Assembly: GCA_014529385.2 (NCBI GenBank)
Contig: CM043950.1
Span: 70,120,935 to 70,180,934 of the forward strand
Origin: Adiantum capillus-veneris
Lineage: Eukaryota > Streptophyta > Polypodiopsida > Polypodiales > Pteridaceae
Length of the DNA stretch: 60,000 nt
Direction of reading: 5' to 3'
Shown: piece by piece, positions 23,739 through 36,190 of the stretch
Layout of the letters: the number at the start of each line of letters is the position of its first letter
Position numbering within the stretch: position 1 is the stretch's first letter
Position numbers and translations under genes: made by a program
Notes under the pieces: generated by a model
What the model saw: only the letters and a program-made list of their open reading frames with translations
Told to the model about the DNA's origin: nothing
The model's database searches: none

Positions 23739-24614
23739 AACCATCTAAATAGACATATATAAATGCATGCATACATATGTATGCACACACTTACATAATC
23801 AATGATGCACATTGGCAATAATGTGAGGCTACGAAAACCAAAACAATAGTTCTTATTTTCATAATTGCATCTTGATATTCAATGCATCTTAGGAAAACAT
23901 ACCACAGGATGATTTTAAATTTTTGTTGGAAACTCATTATATGTCGATGAGTTTTTTTAAGCTACTAGTAATCTACTATATCTTTTCTTTGGTTACATAA
24001 ATCAACTTTGAAATTACTTCAAATGAATGTTAAAAGAGCCTTAATCCTCAAGTGGGGGTCTCGGATGAGATGGTAGTAGACTGGACTTTTGAGAATTGAT
24101 CCAATTTACAAACGAGATGTTGTCCAATTTTTTTGGAATTAAATGATATAAATTATCATAAATAAATGGCTCATTCTTTAAACTTAATATTAGATCTTTG
24201 TTGTAGTGTTAGTTTTTGTTGTAATCTTTGACACCAATAACAAGGGGAGGGAGTCATTGATACCTGTCTTCCCAAGTAATGCCAGTTTGACAGGCTTGTG
24301 TTTCTTGGATGGTGATGACAGGTAAGAGATTCTTTCCTTGGGATTACAACAAAAACTGCAACAATAACAAAAGATCATCCATTGTTCGGTTATTTTTATT
24401 AGTGAGATGACATTTGTATATGATTCTTTGATAATAACATGTAATACACTATATGTTAGTATTAAGTTTAAATGTCAATCGTAGTCTTAGCTTTATTTAC
24501 TTTTTATCTAATGTATGTATGCATAAGGTTTGGTTATTTACACGTGGACTGGTCTCTAGTCCCATTGTATGGTTCAATAGTTTGTGAAATCAAACTATTG
24601 TTAGATAATCTTTC
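23739..24614 (+). repeat. 0.87-kb direct duplication, copy 2
   Basis: Second copy, 2,083 bp downstream of copy 1. The match ends at the CA microsatellite side of copy 1, so the microsatellite is outside the duplicated unit or was gained later. Confidence 0.8.
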
Positions 24615-24865
24615 ACATTTTGAACAAAGGGACAGAAACTATCACCTTGATACCTATGAAGAAATCAATCATTTTCTTTAATTCATTTGCTTGCCCAAAA
24701 TAAATTGATTCCAAGGGTGGGGATTTAGGAGGCCAGGAGATAACCGTACAATAAAATTTACTTTTTATGATATACATTCCTTTTGCATAGTATCATTTAT
24801 GGATTTCTTCTGGCATATGACTATAGGATAAACAAGAATTAGCATGACTACATAGTGTATTGTCA

Positions 24866-25009
24866 AGGGGAGTTGGCCTAGTGGTAAACGTGAGGGGCTC
24901 TAAGGGCACCCACTATGGTTCAATCCCCCTAAGACATGTGGGTGTGAGTGAGTGGGTGCAATTCTGTAAAACTAGTTGAAGCAAAGCTTTGAATGGCTTT
25001 AAAAAAAAG
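24866..25009 (+). mobile_element. tRNA-derived SINE with target-site duplication
   Basis: A 144-bp body. The RNA polymerase III A box TGGCCTAGTGG is at 24874-24884 and the B box GGTTCAATCC at 24917-24926, 32 bp apart as in tRNA genes. It ends in an A-rich tail (25001-25008). The flanks GACTACATAGTGT (24846-24858, continuing to TTGTCA) and GACTACATAAGTGT (25010-25023, then TGTCA) form a 19-20-bp target duplication with small indels. It is not a functional tRNA gene: no acceptor stem can be closed. Confidence 0.8.
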
Positions 25010-25029
25010 GACTACATAAGTGTTGTCAT

Positions 25030-25239
25030 GCTTTAGCAATATTTGACCACATTTTCAAAATTAGATTTCAATTGTTAATTGGAGTTGAAAATTCACTAAG
25101 CTAGGGTCTCTACAAGTAGTGATCCATTCCACCTATGGGTATCCCTTGTACATCAAACGTGATAGAATTATCATCCACCAACATCCATGAAGAATTCAAC
25201 TTGTGAAAATGCTCGACTAGTTGTGTGACCACTAACCAT
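25030..25239. other. Short spacer 5' of the copia remnant
   Basis: No ORF or motif recognised. It may hold degraded upstream pol sequence of the following element. Confidence 0.4.
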
Positions 25240-26630
25240 AGTGTAGGAAGTTTTACCATGCAAATAGGTTTATAAAAAGAAAGTCACTTTTGGTTCCTCA
25301 ATATAGTACAAGGCACGGTTGGTTGTCAAAGGGCACAAGCAGAAACACGAATTGATTTTGATGAGATATTTTCTCCTATAGTCAAGATGACTACTTTGCA
25401 GATCGTTTTGGGCTTGGTTGCATCAGGGGATTAGGAACTCATACAAATGGATGTAAAACCGCATTTTTACATGGCGATTTGCATGAGGAAATCTATATAC
25501 AGTAGCCTGAAGGTTTTGTCACAAAAGGGAAGGAAAATCGGCATGTAAACTCAGGAGGAGTTTGTATGGGCTAAAACAGGCACCTCCCGGAATGGTATCA
25601 AAAATTTGATACATTCATGCAATATCAAGGGTTCAGTTAGAGTCAGATCAATCGTTGCTTGTACACCAAAAGGGCAACAGGTGACAATCTGATTATATTG
25701 GTTTTGTATGTGGATGATATTGTGATTGCATGACAAAATGTTCATGCATTGGACATGTTGAGGCAAAGCCTACACAACAGCTTTATATGAAGGATCGCGA
25801 TGAGGCCAATCATATTATTGGAATGTATTTATTCAGGGATAGATCAAAAGGTCTCCTTTATCTGTCATAGAGTAGAAATATGTATCCAAGATTTTGGAGC
25901 ATTTCCATATGGAGGGGGGGAAAGCAATTGGTGTACCATTTCCTCCATAAGTGAAACTTAGTGGAGCTGACAACCCTACATCTGATGATGAGAAGGTTGA
26001 AATGGAAAAGATTCCATATGCTTCACCTGCTCGTAGTTTGCTATATGCTATGGTGGCTACACGTCTCGATATTGCATTTGCGATGGAAGTGGTTAGCAAG
26101 TACATGGAAAATCTTGGCAAAAAGAATTGGGAAGTAGTGAAGGGTATTATGAGGTACCTCAAGGGCACAAAGGATTTGTGAATCTGCTTTGGCAAGCAAG
26201 AGGCATGTGTGGTAGGCTTTACAGATGCAGAATATGCTAGTCATGCGGGATATAGGAAGTCTCCTTTAGGGTATGTATTCACATTCATAGGGGGAGAAAT
26301 CTCTTGGATATCTAGGCTACAAAAGTGTGCTACATTGTCTACAACAGAGGCAGAGTATGTTGCTGCTATAGAGGCATGCAAGGAGGCTTATGGCTTTCAT
26401 GCTTGGTGGGAGAGCTTGGCATTTTAGAGATTCTAATTCTCCATTGTGACAATCGTAGTGCTATCATGCTAGCATGGAATCATGTCTTTCATGCAAAGAT
26501 GAAGCACATATAGGTAAAGTGTCACTTTACCCGGGATGTACTTGACAACAAGAGCATTGATCTTGTCAAGGTACATACAAATGATAATCTTGCAGACCTT
26601 CCAACTAAGAGCTTTGCTCATTGTTGCTAA
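25240..26630 (+). pseudogene. Ty1/copia pol remnant: RT and RNase H
   Basis: Copia-type reverse transcriptase with several frameshifts and stops. Visible blocks in order: YKARLVVKGHKQKH (about 25302), FDEIFSPIVKM (about 25363), MDVKTAFLHGDLHEEIY (about 25449), catalytic LYVDDIVIA (about 25705), then RNase H blocks VGFTDAEYASHAGYRKSP (about 26210), LSTTEAEYVAA (about 26337), LHCDNRSAI (about 26440) and NLADLPTKS (about 26587). A frameshift lies near 25358, stops near 25430 and 25730, and more lesions at 25800-26200. The YVDD box is intact, but the gene cannot give a protein. Confidence 0.88.
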
Positions 26631-26648
26631 TAGATGATGGGGCTTATA

Positions 26649-26698
<50 letters not shown>
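26649..26698. repeat. GT/AT microsatellite
   Basis: (GT)n followed by (AT)n, between the end of the copia pol remnant and its probable polypurine tract. Confidence 0.85.
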
Positions 26699-26700
<2 letters not shown>

Positions 26701-26767
26701 CGTTTTCAGCTTTGCACATAGCTGATTCTTTTCTCCACTTCAGGCATAATGCCTTTAGGTAGGAGGT

Positions 26768-27306
26768 TGTGGGATAAAGGGTCACATGCTCATTTGCACC
26801 CTTAGTGGGCGGTTGTATATTTGCACCCTTATTGGGTGGTTGTATAATCCTACACTATATCTATCATAAAAAATCTAAAGAGGTACAACCCTTTTTGTAC
26901 CCAGAAACGCTGTGTCAAAGCTATCCCCTCCATCTCTAACTTCTGCTCATCTTTTGTGCATGCATCTCCATCACTTTACTGCTATGTATGATTCTGTAGT
27001 ACAATCAGACTATTGTGTCTAAATTCTATAGACTGTTGAGTCTGAATCTACAGTTTGAGCTTCACTCGATCCTTATAGACTTGCTACCATATAAATATGG
27101 TAGAGATGTGTGTGAACACCCTTAGGACCACCAAGCACGTTTTTCTCTCACTACGAGGTTTTTCTTCCGTGTGCTTTTTAATACATCCATCACTCTATGT
27201 CTATCTTATCTTGTATTCACACCCAAGTAATATTATCTATTGTGTTCCTTTAGCTCCTTCTCCATCTCCAAGCTGTGTATGCATTCTGACAACCCTAACT
27301 TCAACA
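26768..27306 (+). repeat. Probable 3' LTR of the copia remnant
   Basis: It follows a purine-rich tract (AGGTAGGAGG, 26757-26766), starts TGTGGGATAAAGGG and could end in TTCAACA at 27306. It contains ATATAAATA near 27091. The 5' partner is not found, so the right boundary is tentative. Confidence 0.45.
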
Positions 27307-28044
27307 AGGAGTTGTAACGAGACTCTCTTTTAAATCCAAAGCTTACAAATGATGAATGAATCTCGTAAGCCAACCATTTGGGAAATTTTTGAGTTCTTAT
27401 TTTGGAAGGAACTATCTTTGTAGAAGGAGAAGGATTTGAATTGGCATGTCTAGGATACCTATGTTATAAATAATCTCACACTTGCTCAATACATAACCAA
27501 CTACAAGAAATCACTTTGAAGCTGGGAGGGATTTATGGTTTTAGAAGGTGAGGGGCTTTATCTGTGGATTTGATCCAGAGCATTAGCCTAAGGTCAATAT
27601 CGATCACCCTAATCTTTTGTTTGAAGCTATTCAAAATGCACAAATTTATGAAAGCACAAAATAAGACACTTGCACATGCATTTGCATAGTCTCCTGCATC
27701 AAATAACAAAAGAAATCATTTACTCCTACTACAAAAAATCCAAGGGCCTTGAAGATTTCTCTGGAGCAAAGATTTTGAGAGATCCAAGAAGGAAATGCTT
27801 TGCTTTAACTATCTTGGTAAGCATGAAAATAAGGAAATTTCCACAAGGGAAATCCCAAGATGGCAAATAAAAGGAGATGGGAAAAGGAAAAGCATTGAAT
27901 ATGGTACAATTGTTGCCCTTAACTTCTTCATCAAATTACTCCCAAGGGGAGGTTTCTCACATATAGGATCTTCACAAATACTATGTGGTAATCTTTCTTT
28001 GGACTACATGAGCTTATATGCATGCACAAAACCATTCATGGCAA
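27307..28044. other. Spacer, possibly decayed gag of the following chromovirus
   Basis: Short ORFs only, and no zinc knuckle or gag block that I can recognise. Its position just 5' of a chromovirus protease remnant is the only reason to suspect gag. Confidence 0.35.
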
Positions 28045-28572
28045 ATGAGTGTGTATAATTATTGATGATGGTGATATGCATAGTTTTCTTAGTTACAAGT
28101 TGGTTAAGAAGCTCAACATTCCACAAACTCCTTGTTCCCAACACTATGTTGTCTCCCTTATGAATGGGCTAGTCAAAGAGGTGTAGGATATAGAGGTTAG
28201 GAGTCTCCCTTTGGAAATTAAAGGGCATCTCATGCATTTGGGATTCCTAGTTAACAATATGGGTCATTTTTATGTGGTTCTTAGTAGGGCTTGGTCACAC
28301 AATTTAGGCCTTCTTTAGTTCAAAGTTATGAGCATGATTTCCTTCAATTTTTTGCAAATGGTACACATATTAATTGCTAGGATAGAAGGATGTACCTTGA
28401 TCTCTGCTCATATGTTTTGTTGAATTTGAAAAGCTATATGATGACAATGGAATAAAAGAAATATTTTTGTGTTATTTTTTGCATCATGCTCTTTCGAATT
28501 TTCTTTAATTAATAATGACAAGGTGTGAGCAAGTTGCCTATTAATCAAGAAAACTCATCAACAATGCACTCT

Positions 28573-28622
<50 letters not shown>

Positions 28623-31600
28623 GGCTACTCACAAACAACCTGAGCAACAATTTTTTGAGCACGCTACACATCAGGTCTAGCACTTGTTACAAGAATACCA
28701 TGATGTTTTTCGTCTTTGCTTCTAGGTTTACCACCAAAACGTTTTTCGTCTTTGCTTCATGCTTAGTTATATGGAAGCCATGGAAGAAGAAGAACAACTT
28801 GCCAAGTACTATAGCCATTGTTTCATTCAACCAAGTTTTTCAGCATGGGTGACACCAATTCTTTTGGTTAAGAAGAAAGATAGCTCTATGTATATGTGTG
28901 TAGATTCTTGTGCTTTGAATGCACTAACTATTAAGCACAAATATCCTCTCCCAAGGGTGGACGAGCTATCTAAATGGAGCTTGATATTTCTCTAAGATAG
29001 ATTTATGCTATGTTTACTATCATCAATATTGTATACATTTAGTAGATATTCCAAAGATTTCCTTTAATACAAGACTTGGGCATTATTAGTTCTTAATTAT
29101 GGCTTTTGGATTAATTAATTCTCATACCACATTCATGACTATGATGGATGATACTCTACGACCACATTCATGACAAATTTTCATTGTTTTCCTTGATGAA
29201 GTTTTGGTCTATAATGCTACTACAAAAGAGCACTTATAACACCTCAAGTTGGTGTTTGTGTTGCTAAGAGAGGACAAAATTTGCTAAGAAAGTATGATTT
29301 CTTGAAAACAGAAATCAAATACTTGGGATATGTTATCTCTTATGGTGCCCCCTGCTAATGGATCTAGCTAAGGTAGATGTAGTTTTACAATGGCCTCATC
29401 CTATTAATCTCGAAGAACTTTCAATTCTCATGGGTATGGTAGGCTATTATTGTGAACTTATCAAGGATTATGCTCAGATAGCAGTTCATATGTTGGAACA
29501 TTAAAGTCTCAAGGAAAGGCCTTCACTTGGGTTGAAGAGCAACAACATAGTTTTGCCAAGCTTAAGGTAGCTTTAACTACAACTTCCATTTTAGCTATTG
29601 TTGATCTTCTCAAACCTTGCTTGAGATCAATGCAAGTAACAAAGTTATCGGATCAATTCTATTGCAAGAAGGAAGGCATGTCACTTTTGAAAGAAAAAGT
29701 CGGATTCTTCTCAATAGAATTATTCCACTTATGAGCATGAGATTTATGCCATTACTCATGCTTTGAAGCAATTGTGATAGTATTTGTACGGTGCTCAATT
29801 TGAAATTATTTTTTATCATGAAAGCATCATTTGATTTGTACAACATAAATATTTGAAAAGACGTAAAGCCAAGCTGGCTAAAATCCTTCAAGAGTATGAT
29901 TGTAAATTACACTATCGTAATGGTTAGTACAATGTTGTAGAAGATGCTTTAAGCTGCATGAATGAGGTAGATGCTCTTGTATTTAAAAAAATTCAAGATG
30001 ATTTTTGCAATCTCTTAAGGAAAATGCAAAAATGATCAATCTTACTCTAAGGTGTGGAGTCATGTTATGAAAAGTGATCTTTCCAACACTCATGCTAGTG
30101 TTCATAATGACCCTATGCAAGGTTCCCCTTTAACTAGTGATGAACTTAATTGTTGGAAGCATTTTTCCATCAAAAAGGGGTACTTACTCCACAATGGGAG
30201 AGTATGTGGACTACCAAACACAAACATCTATATGAGTGTCATAATATCCTAGTGCACGTCATCCTCGGATAAGAAAGACCTATGCACTCATATGGGACTT
30301 GTACGTCATCAATTCTACTAGCCACACTTGCATAAAGGCATACAAGAACAAGTTCCAAAAGTGCCAGGTTAATATGGAAAGAATGCCTAAAAGCAAGATG
30401 GCCACTTCATCCCTTAGCGATCCTTGATGGGGGCAGATGCAAAAGTTTCTCTATAGATTTCATAGTAGGACTTTTGACTTCTATACATGGACTCTATTTG
30501 GATAGTGGTTGACCATATTACCAAGATGTGTAGTTTTATTCCTAAGAAGGTAGATTAAAATTTTAGAATCATCAAGGCTATTTGTAGAGAACTTTTATAA
30601 GCTGTATGGTTTACCCACCAATAGTGATTGAAAGCGTAAGTTCAATAACCATTTTGGCGAGAAAATTCATAACTTGGGTACTAAGTCAAGTTTAAGTGTT
30701 GATTGATAATCAAGGAGAATACACAAGCGAAGCATTTATCTTGAAAGAGAAAGCTTGATTATACTAGATCCATAGAAATTCAAACTGAGCCTCTATACAA
30801 TCATAAAGGTTGAAATTTCCTCTTGAGCTGGCAGAAAGTCATGAAACTTCTTTACACATGTCCATCTCTACGTAAGAGGAGGTTCACACAAGATCTATGT
30901 CCAGATACGTGGCGACATAGGTAGAGGGTGTTCACACACATAGAAGGTGCAACAAAGCTCACACATAGAAGGTGGAACACAGCTCACACACAACACTGAT
31001 CAATCAGTAGATTTAGTCCAAGAGGATATGTTAGTGCCTATGTAAGCAAGATGTAGTTGTATTGGGAAAATTATCTACCAATTTTGAAATTTAGTTACAA
31101 TAGTGCCAAATATGTGTCAGCAGGGTTTAGTCCTTTATGTTAATGTACCATTTTCAATCTCGTTCACCAATTTTTTTTGGTTTAGCCAATGAAAAGATCC
31201 AACAAGTCAAGGAATTTTATAGGAACACATATCCATGTTATGTGCTGCTCATTTAAATGTTAAACAAGCATAAAATAGATATTAAAAGTATGCTAATGAA
31301 AAACGATGATTGGTCACTTTTGAAGAAAAGTGATCAAGTTTTTCTACATGTACCAAAACATTCCAAAAATCTCAAGACATGTCCAATTGCTACAGTGTCT
31401 CCTTGCTCATATGGTCCATTCAAGATCATAAAACATATTGGAGTGGTTGCCTATACGTTAGATTTATCATCCCGTTCAAATGTGCATCCAAAGTTTCATG
31501 TTGGTCGTTTGATGAAATAAGTAGGCACTAATGATAATGTTGTGGATCCAAAGGTTTTTATCAACTTCACCAAACCACCAAGTTTACCTCATGAATGAGA

Positions 31601-31761
31601 ATGTATTTAGGATTCTCATATTTTATGCACATGTTATCATGACCACCATCAAGTTTTGGTTGTGGAAAGATAGATCTAAAGAAGGTTCCACATGGGAGAA
31701 TATTAGTGTGATTAAGAAGAGTTTTCCCACTTTTGTTTTTAAGGACAAAAGGGGAGAGTAG
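28045..31761 (+). pseudogene. Chromovirus-type Ty3/gypsy pol remnant (PR to chromodomain)
   Basis: Heavily mutated pol in domain order. PR: IIDDGDMHSF (about 28050), a broken D-S-G-A site. RT: a WVTPILLVKKK block (about 28848) then ALNALTIKHKYPLPRVDEL (about 28912); the YVDD region is unreadable. RNase H: a LEINASNKVIGSILLQEG block (about 29619) with the first Asp changed to Asn. Integrase: MDSIWIVVDHITKM (about 30487) and a GTKSSLS block (about 30678). Integrase C-terminus: GPFKIIKHIGVVAYTL (about 31413) through VHPKFHVGRLMK (to 31520). A degraded chromodomain follows, with STWENISVIKKSFPTF (about 31690). A CT microsatellite (28574-28620) lies between PR and RT. Non-functional. Confidence 0.8.
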
Positions 31762-33776
31762 TCTCAAGACAAGAGATCTACTAGGGCAAGGCTCGACAAG
31801 TATCCATGTGGTAAAAGTCCCTAAGGCAATGCCCTGCAACTTGGATGGCATACATAGTCCGTAGGGCTTGGGTAAGTGGATACATAAGCATAGGTTGGGA
31901 GGAGACAAGTATGCTAGTCTGCCCACGTTCTCATAACCAAATTACGTTGAGACCATGCAAGGACACACTAGGTTTCAAGGGGTACTTTGAAATGGTTTCC
32001 TTTTGTTTGGTGCCCCCCCCCCCCCCCCCCCCCCCCAAGATCCTTCTATTAATTTTTTGAAATTACCCAATGGGCTACAATTCCCCTGACAAGGGGGGTA
32101 CGTGGTATAAAAAGAAAGGGGAGACTCTCCCATGTTGAACAAATACATATACAATGGCTACATCACAAAATGGGAGGAGGGAAAAGACATAGAAGTGGTC
32201 AATAATGCCATTGAATGCCTTAGCCCACCATGAAGAAAGGCACTTGCTACAAGTTATATGAAAGCTTGGTTTTGTCTCTTTGTACTGTCATAAAATGGGA
32301 GGAGGGAAAAGACATAGAAGTGGTCAATAATGTTGCTGCATGCCCTATCCCAACGTGAGAAAACGCACTTGCTACCAAAGTTATATGAAAAGCTTGGCTT
32401 TGTCTCTTTGTACTGTCTGAGCTACCCTAAATTTTGTCTTATCAACATTGAAGCATGTGTGTATGAGCTTCAACTAGAAACCACGTACTATGTTTGTTGG
32501 AGCCTTAGGTTTTCCCTTGAATACTCTATTGCAACAGACCAACCATATAGACCACTCCCTATGCTACTCTGATTAGCTTCCATCTTTAGTCTCTCTCTCT
32601 TGTGACCAAGATGTTGTATAGAAATCCTACCATTCTCTTTTTCATATAACTGAACAATCAAGAGACTCTTTTAGACTTACTCAACCTCACTTGTGATTCT
32701 TTGTGCCCCAAGAAAGTAGCCTTCACAATTAATTGCTGATTCTTCAAAGTACTATGAGTCTTAAGATACTTTGATAAGAACTTTGTTTCAAATATTATCC
32801 ATGAAAGACTTCACAAGAAGGCTTTTATCACACATAATTGCACGTCGTGCATGACTTGACATTGCATGTCCATGGTCTTCTAGTCCAGGAGGTTGAAAAG
32901 AACCTACATGAGATTTTGCATGCAAAAGGATTTGCAACTTGTCATGCTCCAATTTGCAATTTGGCATGCAACATTTAAGCCTAGGCAAGAGAGGATGATG
33001 GTCATCCCATGGAGTATGGAATATGGAATACGAGACAGCTAGGATTTTAGATGGTATTGTGGGCTCTCAAGATAAGAATATGGAATACGAGGGAGCTAGG
33101 AGTTCAGATGAACCTCATACTGGCAAGCCAATACTCTCCAAGCTTTATAGTGCTTATGTGGTGTGCTGAATCAAAGTGAGTACAAAATCATTACGCACAT
33201 GATAATGGTGCACACAACATCCATATTTCCTCTCTATCATGCACATAGGAGGGCTACATTAGCATGAATTATTTGGCTTGAACTTTCTGAATCAGCGGTT
33301 TGCATGGCCCTTGAGGTGTATCCCATTTAGTCCTAATAGTGTATAAAGCAATTTAAATGAATCCAAATTTGCAAACGTTTTGAACTTTCACAAGGTGTAG
33401 TTTGTGCCATCAAATTTGCCTTCTATAAAACCTAGTGGACAAATGAGTAGCAAAGTGGCACCAACAACAAAAGAATTCAAAGAAGAGGCATTACTTAATG
33501 ATACACGTAAATTTGCGAGCAATAACAAAATCTTAACTAAGAACAATAACCACTACAATACCATTTTGATGAAATATCAACAAAGTAGGATCTTGCAGGA
33601 AGAAAAGAAGAAAAATGACAAGTAGGTCCTCCCAATTCTGGGAAGGAGGTGAATTAATGACAATTAGATAATGGAGAGAATCAAAGAATTTGATTATCAA
33701 CTATTGGGGTTAGCCCAACTTGGGCAGCCAAATCAATGTGAACCTTATGTAAATTTATGTAAGGTCTAAAAATCTA
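31762..33776. other. Spacer with poly-C tract and small duplication
   Basis: Holds a C22 run (32014-32035) and the 124-bp tandem duplication listed separately. Short repeated phrases occur at 33010-33100 (GAATATGGAATACGAG twice). No gene recognised. Confidence 0.55.
32165..32418 (+). repeat. Tandem duplication of a ~125-bp unit
   Basis: Two diverged copies (about 32165-32289 and 32290-32418), both starting AAAATGGGAGGAGGGAAAAG and ending TCTCTTTGTACTGTC, with several small indels between them. Confidence 0.8.
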
Positions 33777-33820
33777 ATGAGTAATCTCTCTCTTTTTATT
33801 TTTTTCGTCTCCACTCGTGC

Positions 33821-33874
<54 letters not shown>

Positions 33875-33961
33875 CCCCCCCCCCCCCCCTCTCTTATCTC
33901 CACTCTTCCATAGCTATGAGTGTACGAGAGAGTGTACACTTCCGCATACACGAACCTAACA
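33777..33961 (+). repeat. 3' end of a copia-type 5' LTR with CT/C tract
   Basis: It ends CCTAACA before an initiator-Met PBS. It contains a long (CT)n tract (33824-33871) and a C run (33872-33888). The left boundary is not resolved. Confidence 0.55.
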
Positions 33962-33963
33962 AG

Positions 33964-33975
33964 TGGTATCAGAGC
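33964..33975 (+). other. Primer-binding site, tRNA-iMet type
   Basis: TGGTATCAGAGC is the standard Ty1/copia PBS, complementary to the 3' end of plant initiator tRNA-Met. Confidence 0.85.
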
Positions 33976-34329
33976 TTCGGCTTTACTCTTGGGAATCTTA
34001 TAGTAGAGAAGAGGTCATGAAGGAGCGGTGAGAACCTTGGAGAAGGTGGCTGCAGCCAACAGGCAGTGTCCGATAATAAAAGGGCCAAATAGCAACACAC
34101 AAGCCTGACCGAGAACTCAATCAGCTTTGTTGGGAGCTCAACCGGCTAGGCCAAGTAGAGCAAGTTAAGGGGACGATCAACCCTAAGAGGAGTGCAAGAG
34201 CAGAGGGCTGACTACTCGCTCACCAATACGTTGATGGAGATGGAAGCAAACATGGTGTTCCTTAGCAGGTTCCATGATGTGAGCTATGCATTTGAAGCTA
34301 GGATCAACACGGCATTGTTCATATGCTTT

Positions 34330-34730
34330 GAGAATGATAGGATAGTGGGCTCATTGCATATATCGTTGATTATATGGATGCAGATTATGCAACTCTACAT
34401 CTAGCTACATGTTCATCTCTTCAAGATTGTACGTCGTCTTTCACTACAGACGCTAGGCACATTGTCGTGTTAGATGCCCGCAAGGATGTTATATGGTTGG
34501 CACATTTGGTGAGATATTTATACATTCAATAGGTTCCAGTTTTGCATTGTGATAGTCAGAGTGCCATTGCTTTGGAAAGAAGACTCCAAGTTGAAACACA
34601 GTGAGGTGAGATATCATCTCATCGGGATGCATTGATGGGTAAGCGATTGGATCTTATCAAGGTTCAGACTGATGACAACCTAGAGGATGCTCTTACAAAG
34701 AGCTTGGCTATGGGGTGAATTGTACATTGT
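34330..34730 (+). pseudogene. Ty1/copia RNase H remnant
   Basis: Degraded C-terminal copia pol. DADYATLHLATCSSLQDC (about 34378), LHCDSQSAIAL (about 34537) and VQTDDNLEDALTKSLAMG (about 34663) are readable between stops. It lies only 0.4 kb from the PBS of the same remnant, so gag, PR, integrase and RT have been deleted. Confidence 0.75.
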
Positions 34731-34852
34731 ATTGAGCTAATGGGTGTAGGGTGAACACAGTTATACAAGGGTGAAGCTATTTCACTTCACGATTATACAT
34801 GGTAGCTTTAGTCATAGCCACTTATAGCCACATTGTCCTTTAAGTGGGAGAT

Positions 34853-35053
34853 TGTAGAGTAAAGGCCACACTGGATGCCCCAGTTAGTTGACTAACTCTC
34901 TACTCTATGACTAAACTCATTCATATACATAATAATGGAATCTGCTCCTTCTAGTGTGTATTGTTCCCCCCACTTTTTTCTCCGTCTTCTCCTCTCTCTC
35001 CTTCCTTGCACTTGCACTCCCATATGCACTTATGAGTACACTATCGCTCGACA
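34853..35053 (+). repeat. Probable 3' LTR of the deleted copia element
   Basis: Preceded by a purine tract (AAGTGGGAG), it starts TGTAGAGTAAAGGCC. Its end region (CCATATGCACTTATGAGTAC) resembles the LTR end at 33907-33930 (CCATAGCTATGAGTGTAC). The right boundary is approximate. Confidence 0.5.
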
Positions 35054-35210
35054 ATATGCAAAAATGACTTTTTTTATATAGGTGTGTTACAAGGTATGCA
35101 ACACATGGAAAAGGTAGACAAAAAGCGAAGGGGTGGGCGTTGAATATATACTAACACTAGATTGGTATATCACATACACCGAGTTTAACATTTAGAAGAT
35201 GTTAATAGAA

Positions 35211-35242
<32 letters not shown>

Positions 35243-35424
35243 TAAAAAATCAACTTGCTGCATAAAAGCTTGTTGAAGACAAGAAAGTGGCAGTTTTATT
35301 AAGTGCATCTAGACATCTAAAATCAATTAGCTATTGTTGGTGTGGCTATCTCTCCCAAGGATTTGGCATGATGTTGCATATGTATACTTTTGTCTAAATA
35401 TGCAGGCCTTGTTATATCAATTGA
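35054..35424. other. Spacer with short CT/CA tract
   Basis: Microsatellite at 35213-35242. No gene recognised. Confidence 0.5.
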
Positions 35425-36190
35425 TTGTCTAAATATGAAGGCCTTGTTATATCAATTAACACTCAGGTTCATCCAAGCCCTCAGGTTTATCCAAGCCCTC
35501 TTACTTTTAAAGAATTAAACGCAATGTTGTTTGAGAAATGCTATAACCTAGGACTAAGCAAGACGGGGCTGATGGTTCATCACGACCTATGCAAAAGAAA
35601 AGGGGTCTTCTTCTTAAATGAACAATTTTACCTAACCAACAATTGCTGACCTCACAAGTAACATTAATCTATTGGCCCACTTTGTTTTTCCCTTTCCTTT
35701 CGACTAGCAGGACTTTTCAGCCTTTTGCCTTGTAGGCTATTTTCTCTTGTCTGTTGAATACTCCAAGGCCAAAGGATAACTGGATAATTTGAAAACCTTG
35801 ATGGCTCAAAAAGAAGACAAAGAAGCAAAGAATGACACCTTGAATGCTTCTTGGAAAGAAAAACAAAAGCCAACAATGTTGAAGTAGAGCTTGAACCATC
35901 GGTCTCCATGGAAGAGGGATGCTCATAATTTCAAACTCCAATTGTTGATGGTTCTTGGATTTTAGATAGTGGAGCATTCCAACACTCTAATTGTTGGTAC
36001 ATGTAGATCTTTGTAGTAAAACATGTGATCCTACTTTGGACCGATCTTTCTACTTTTTTGGCATGCTAAATGTCTTAGTATACATATGGGTGAATGTCGT
36101 TCATCTCTAGTTGTTGGACATGTGTCCCTCAAGGAGCCTTAAAAGTCTTGAAGAAAAGAAATCATGTCCTTTCAAATGCTATTTCTAAAA
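35425..36190 (+). pseudogene. Ty1/copia gag-protease remnant
   Basis: A 74-codon ORF (35425-35649) has a YEGLVISI...LTFKELNAMLFE pattern like the C-terminal part of copia gag. About 300 bp on, SWILDSGAFQHS (about 35952) is a copia protease active site (W-I-L-D-S-G-A). The sequence between and after is out of frame. It is separate from the element ending near 35053. Confidence 0.55.

Noticed and set aside
21656-24614. The 0.87-kb copies as an LTR pair of a 3-kb element
   Set aside because: No TG...CA ends, PBS, PPT or 5-bp target duplication.
24866-24940. A tRNA gene
   Set aside because: A and B boxes are present but no acceptor or anticodon stem closes; the A tail and TSD mark a SINE.
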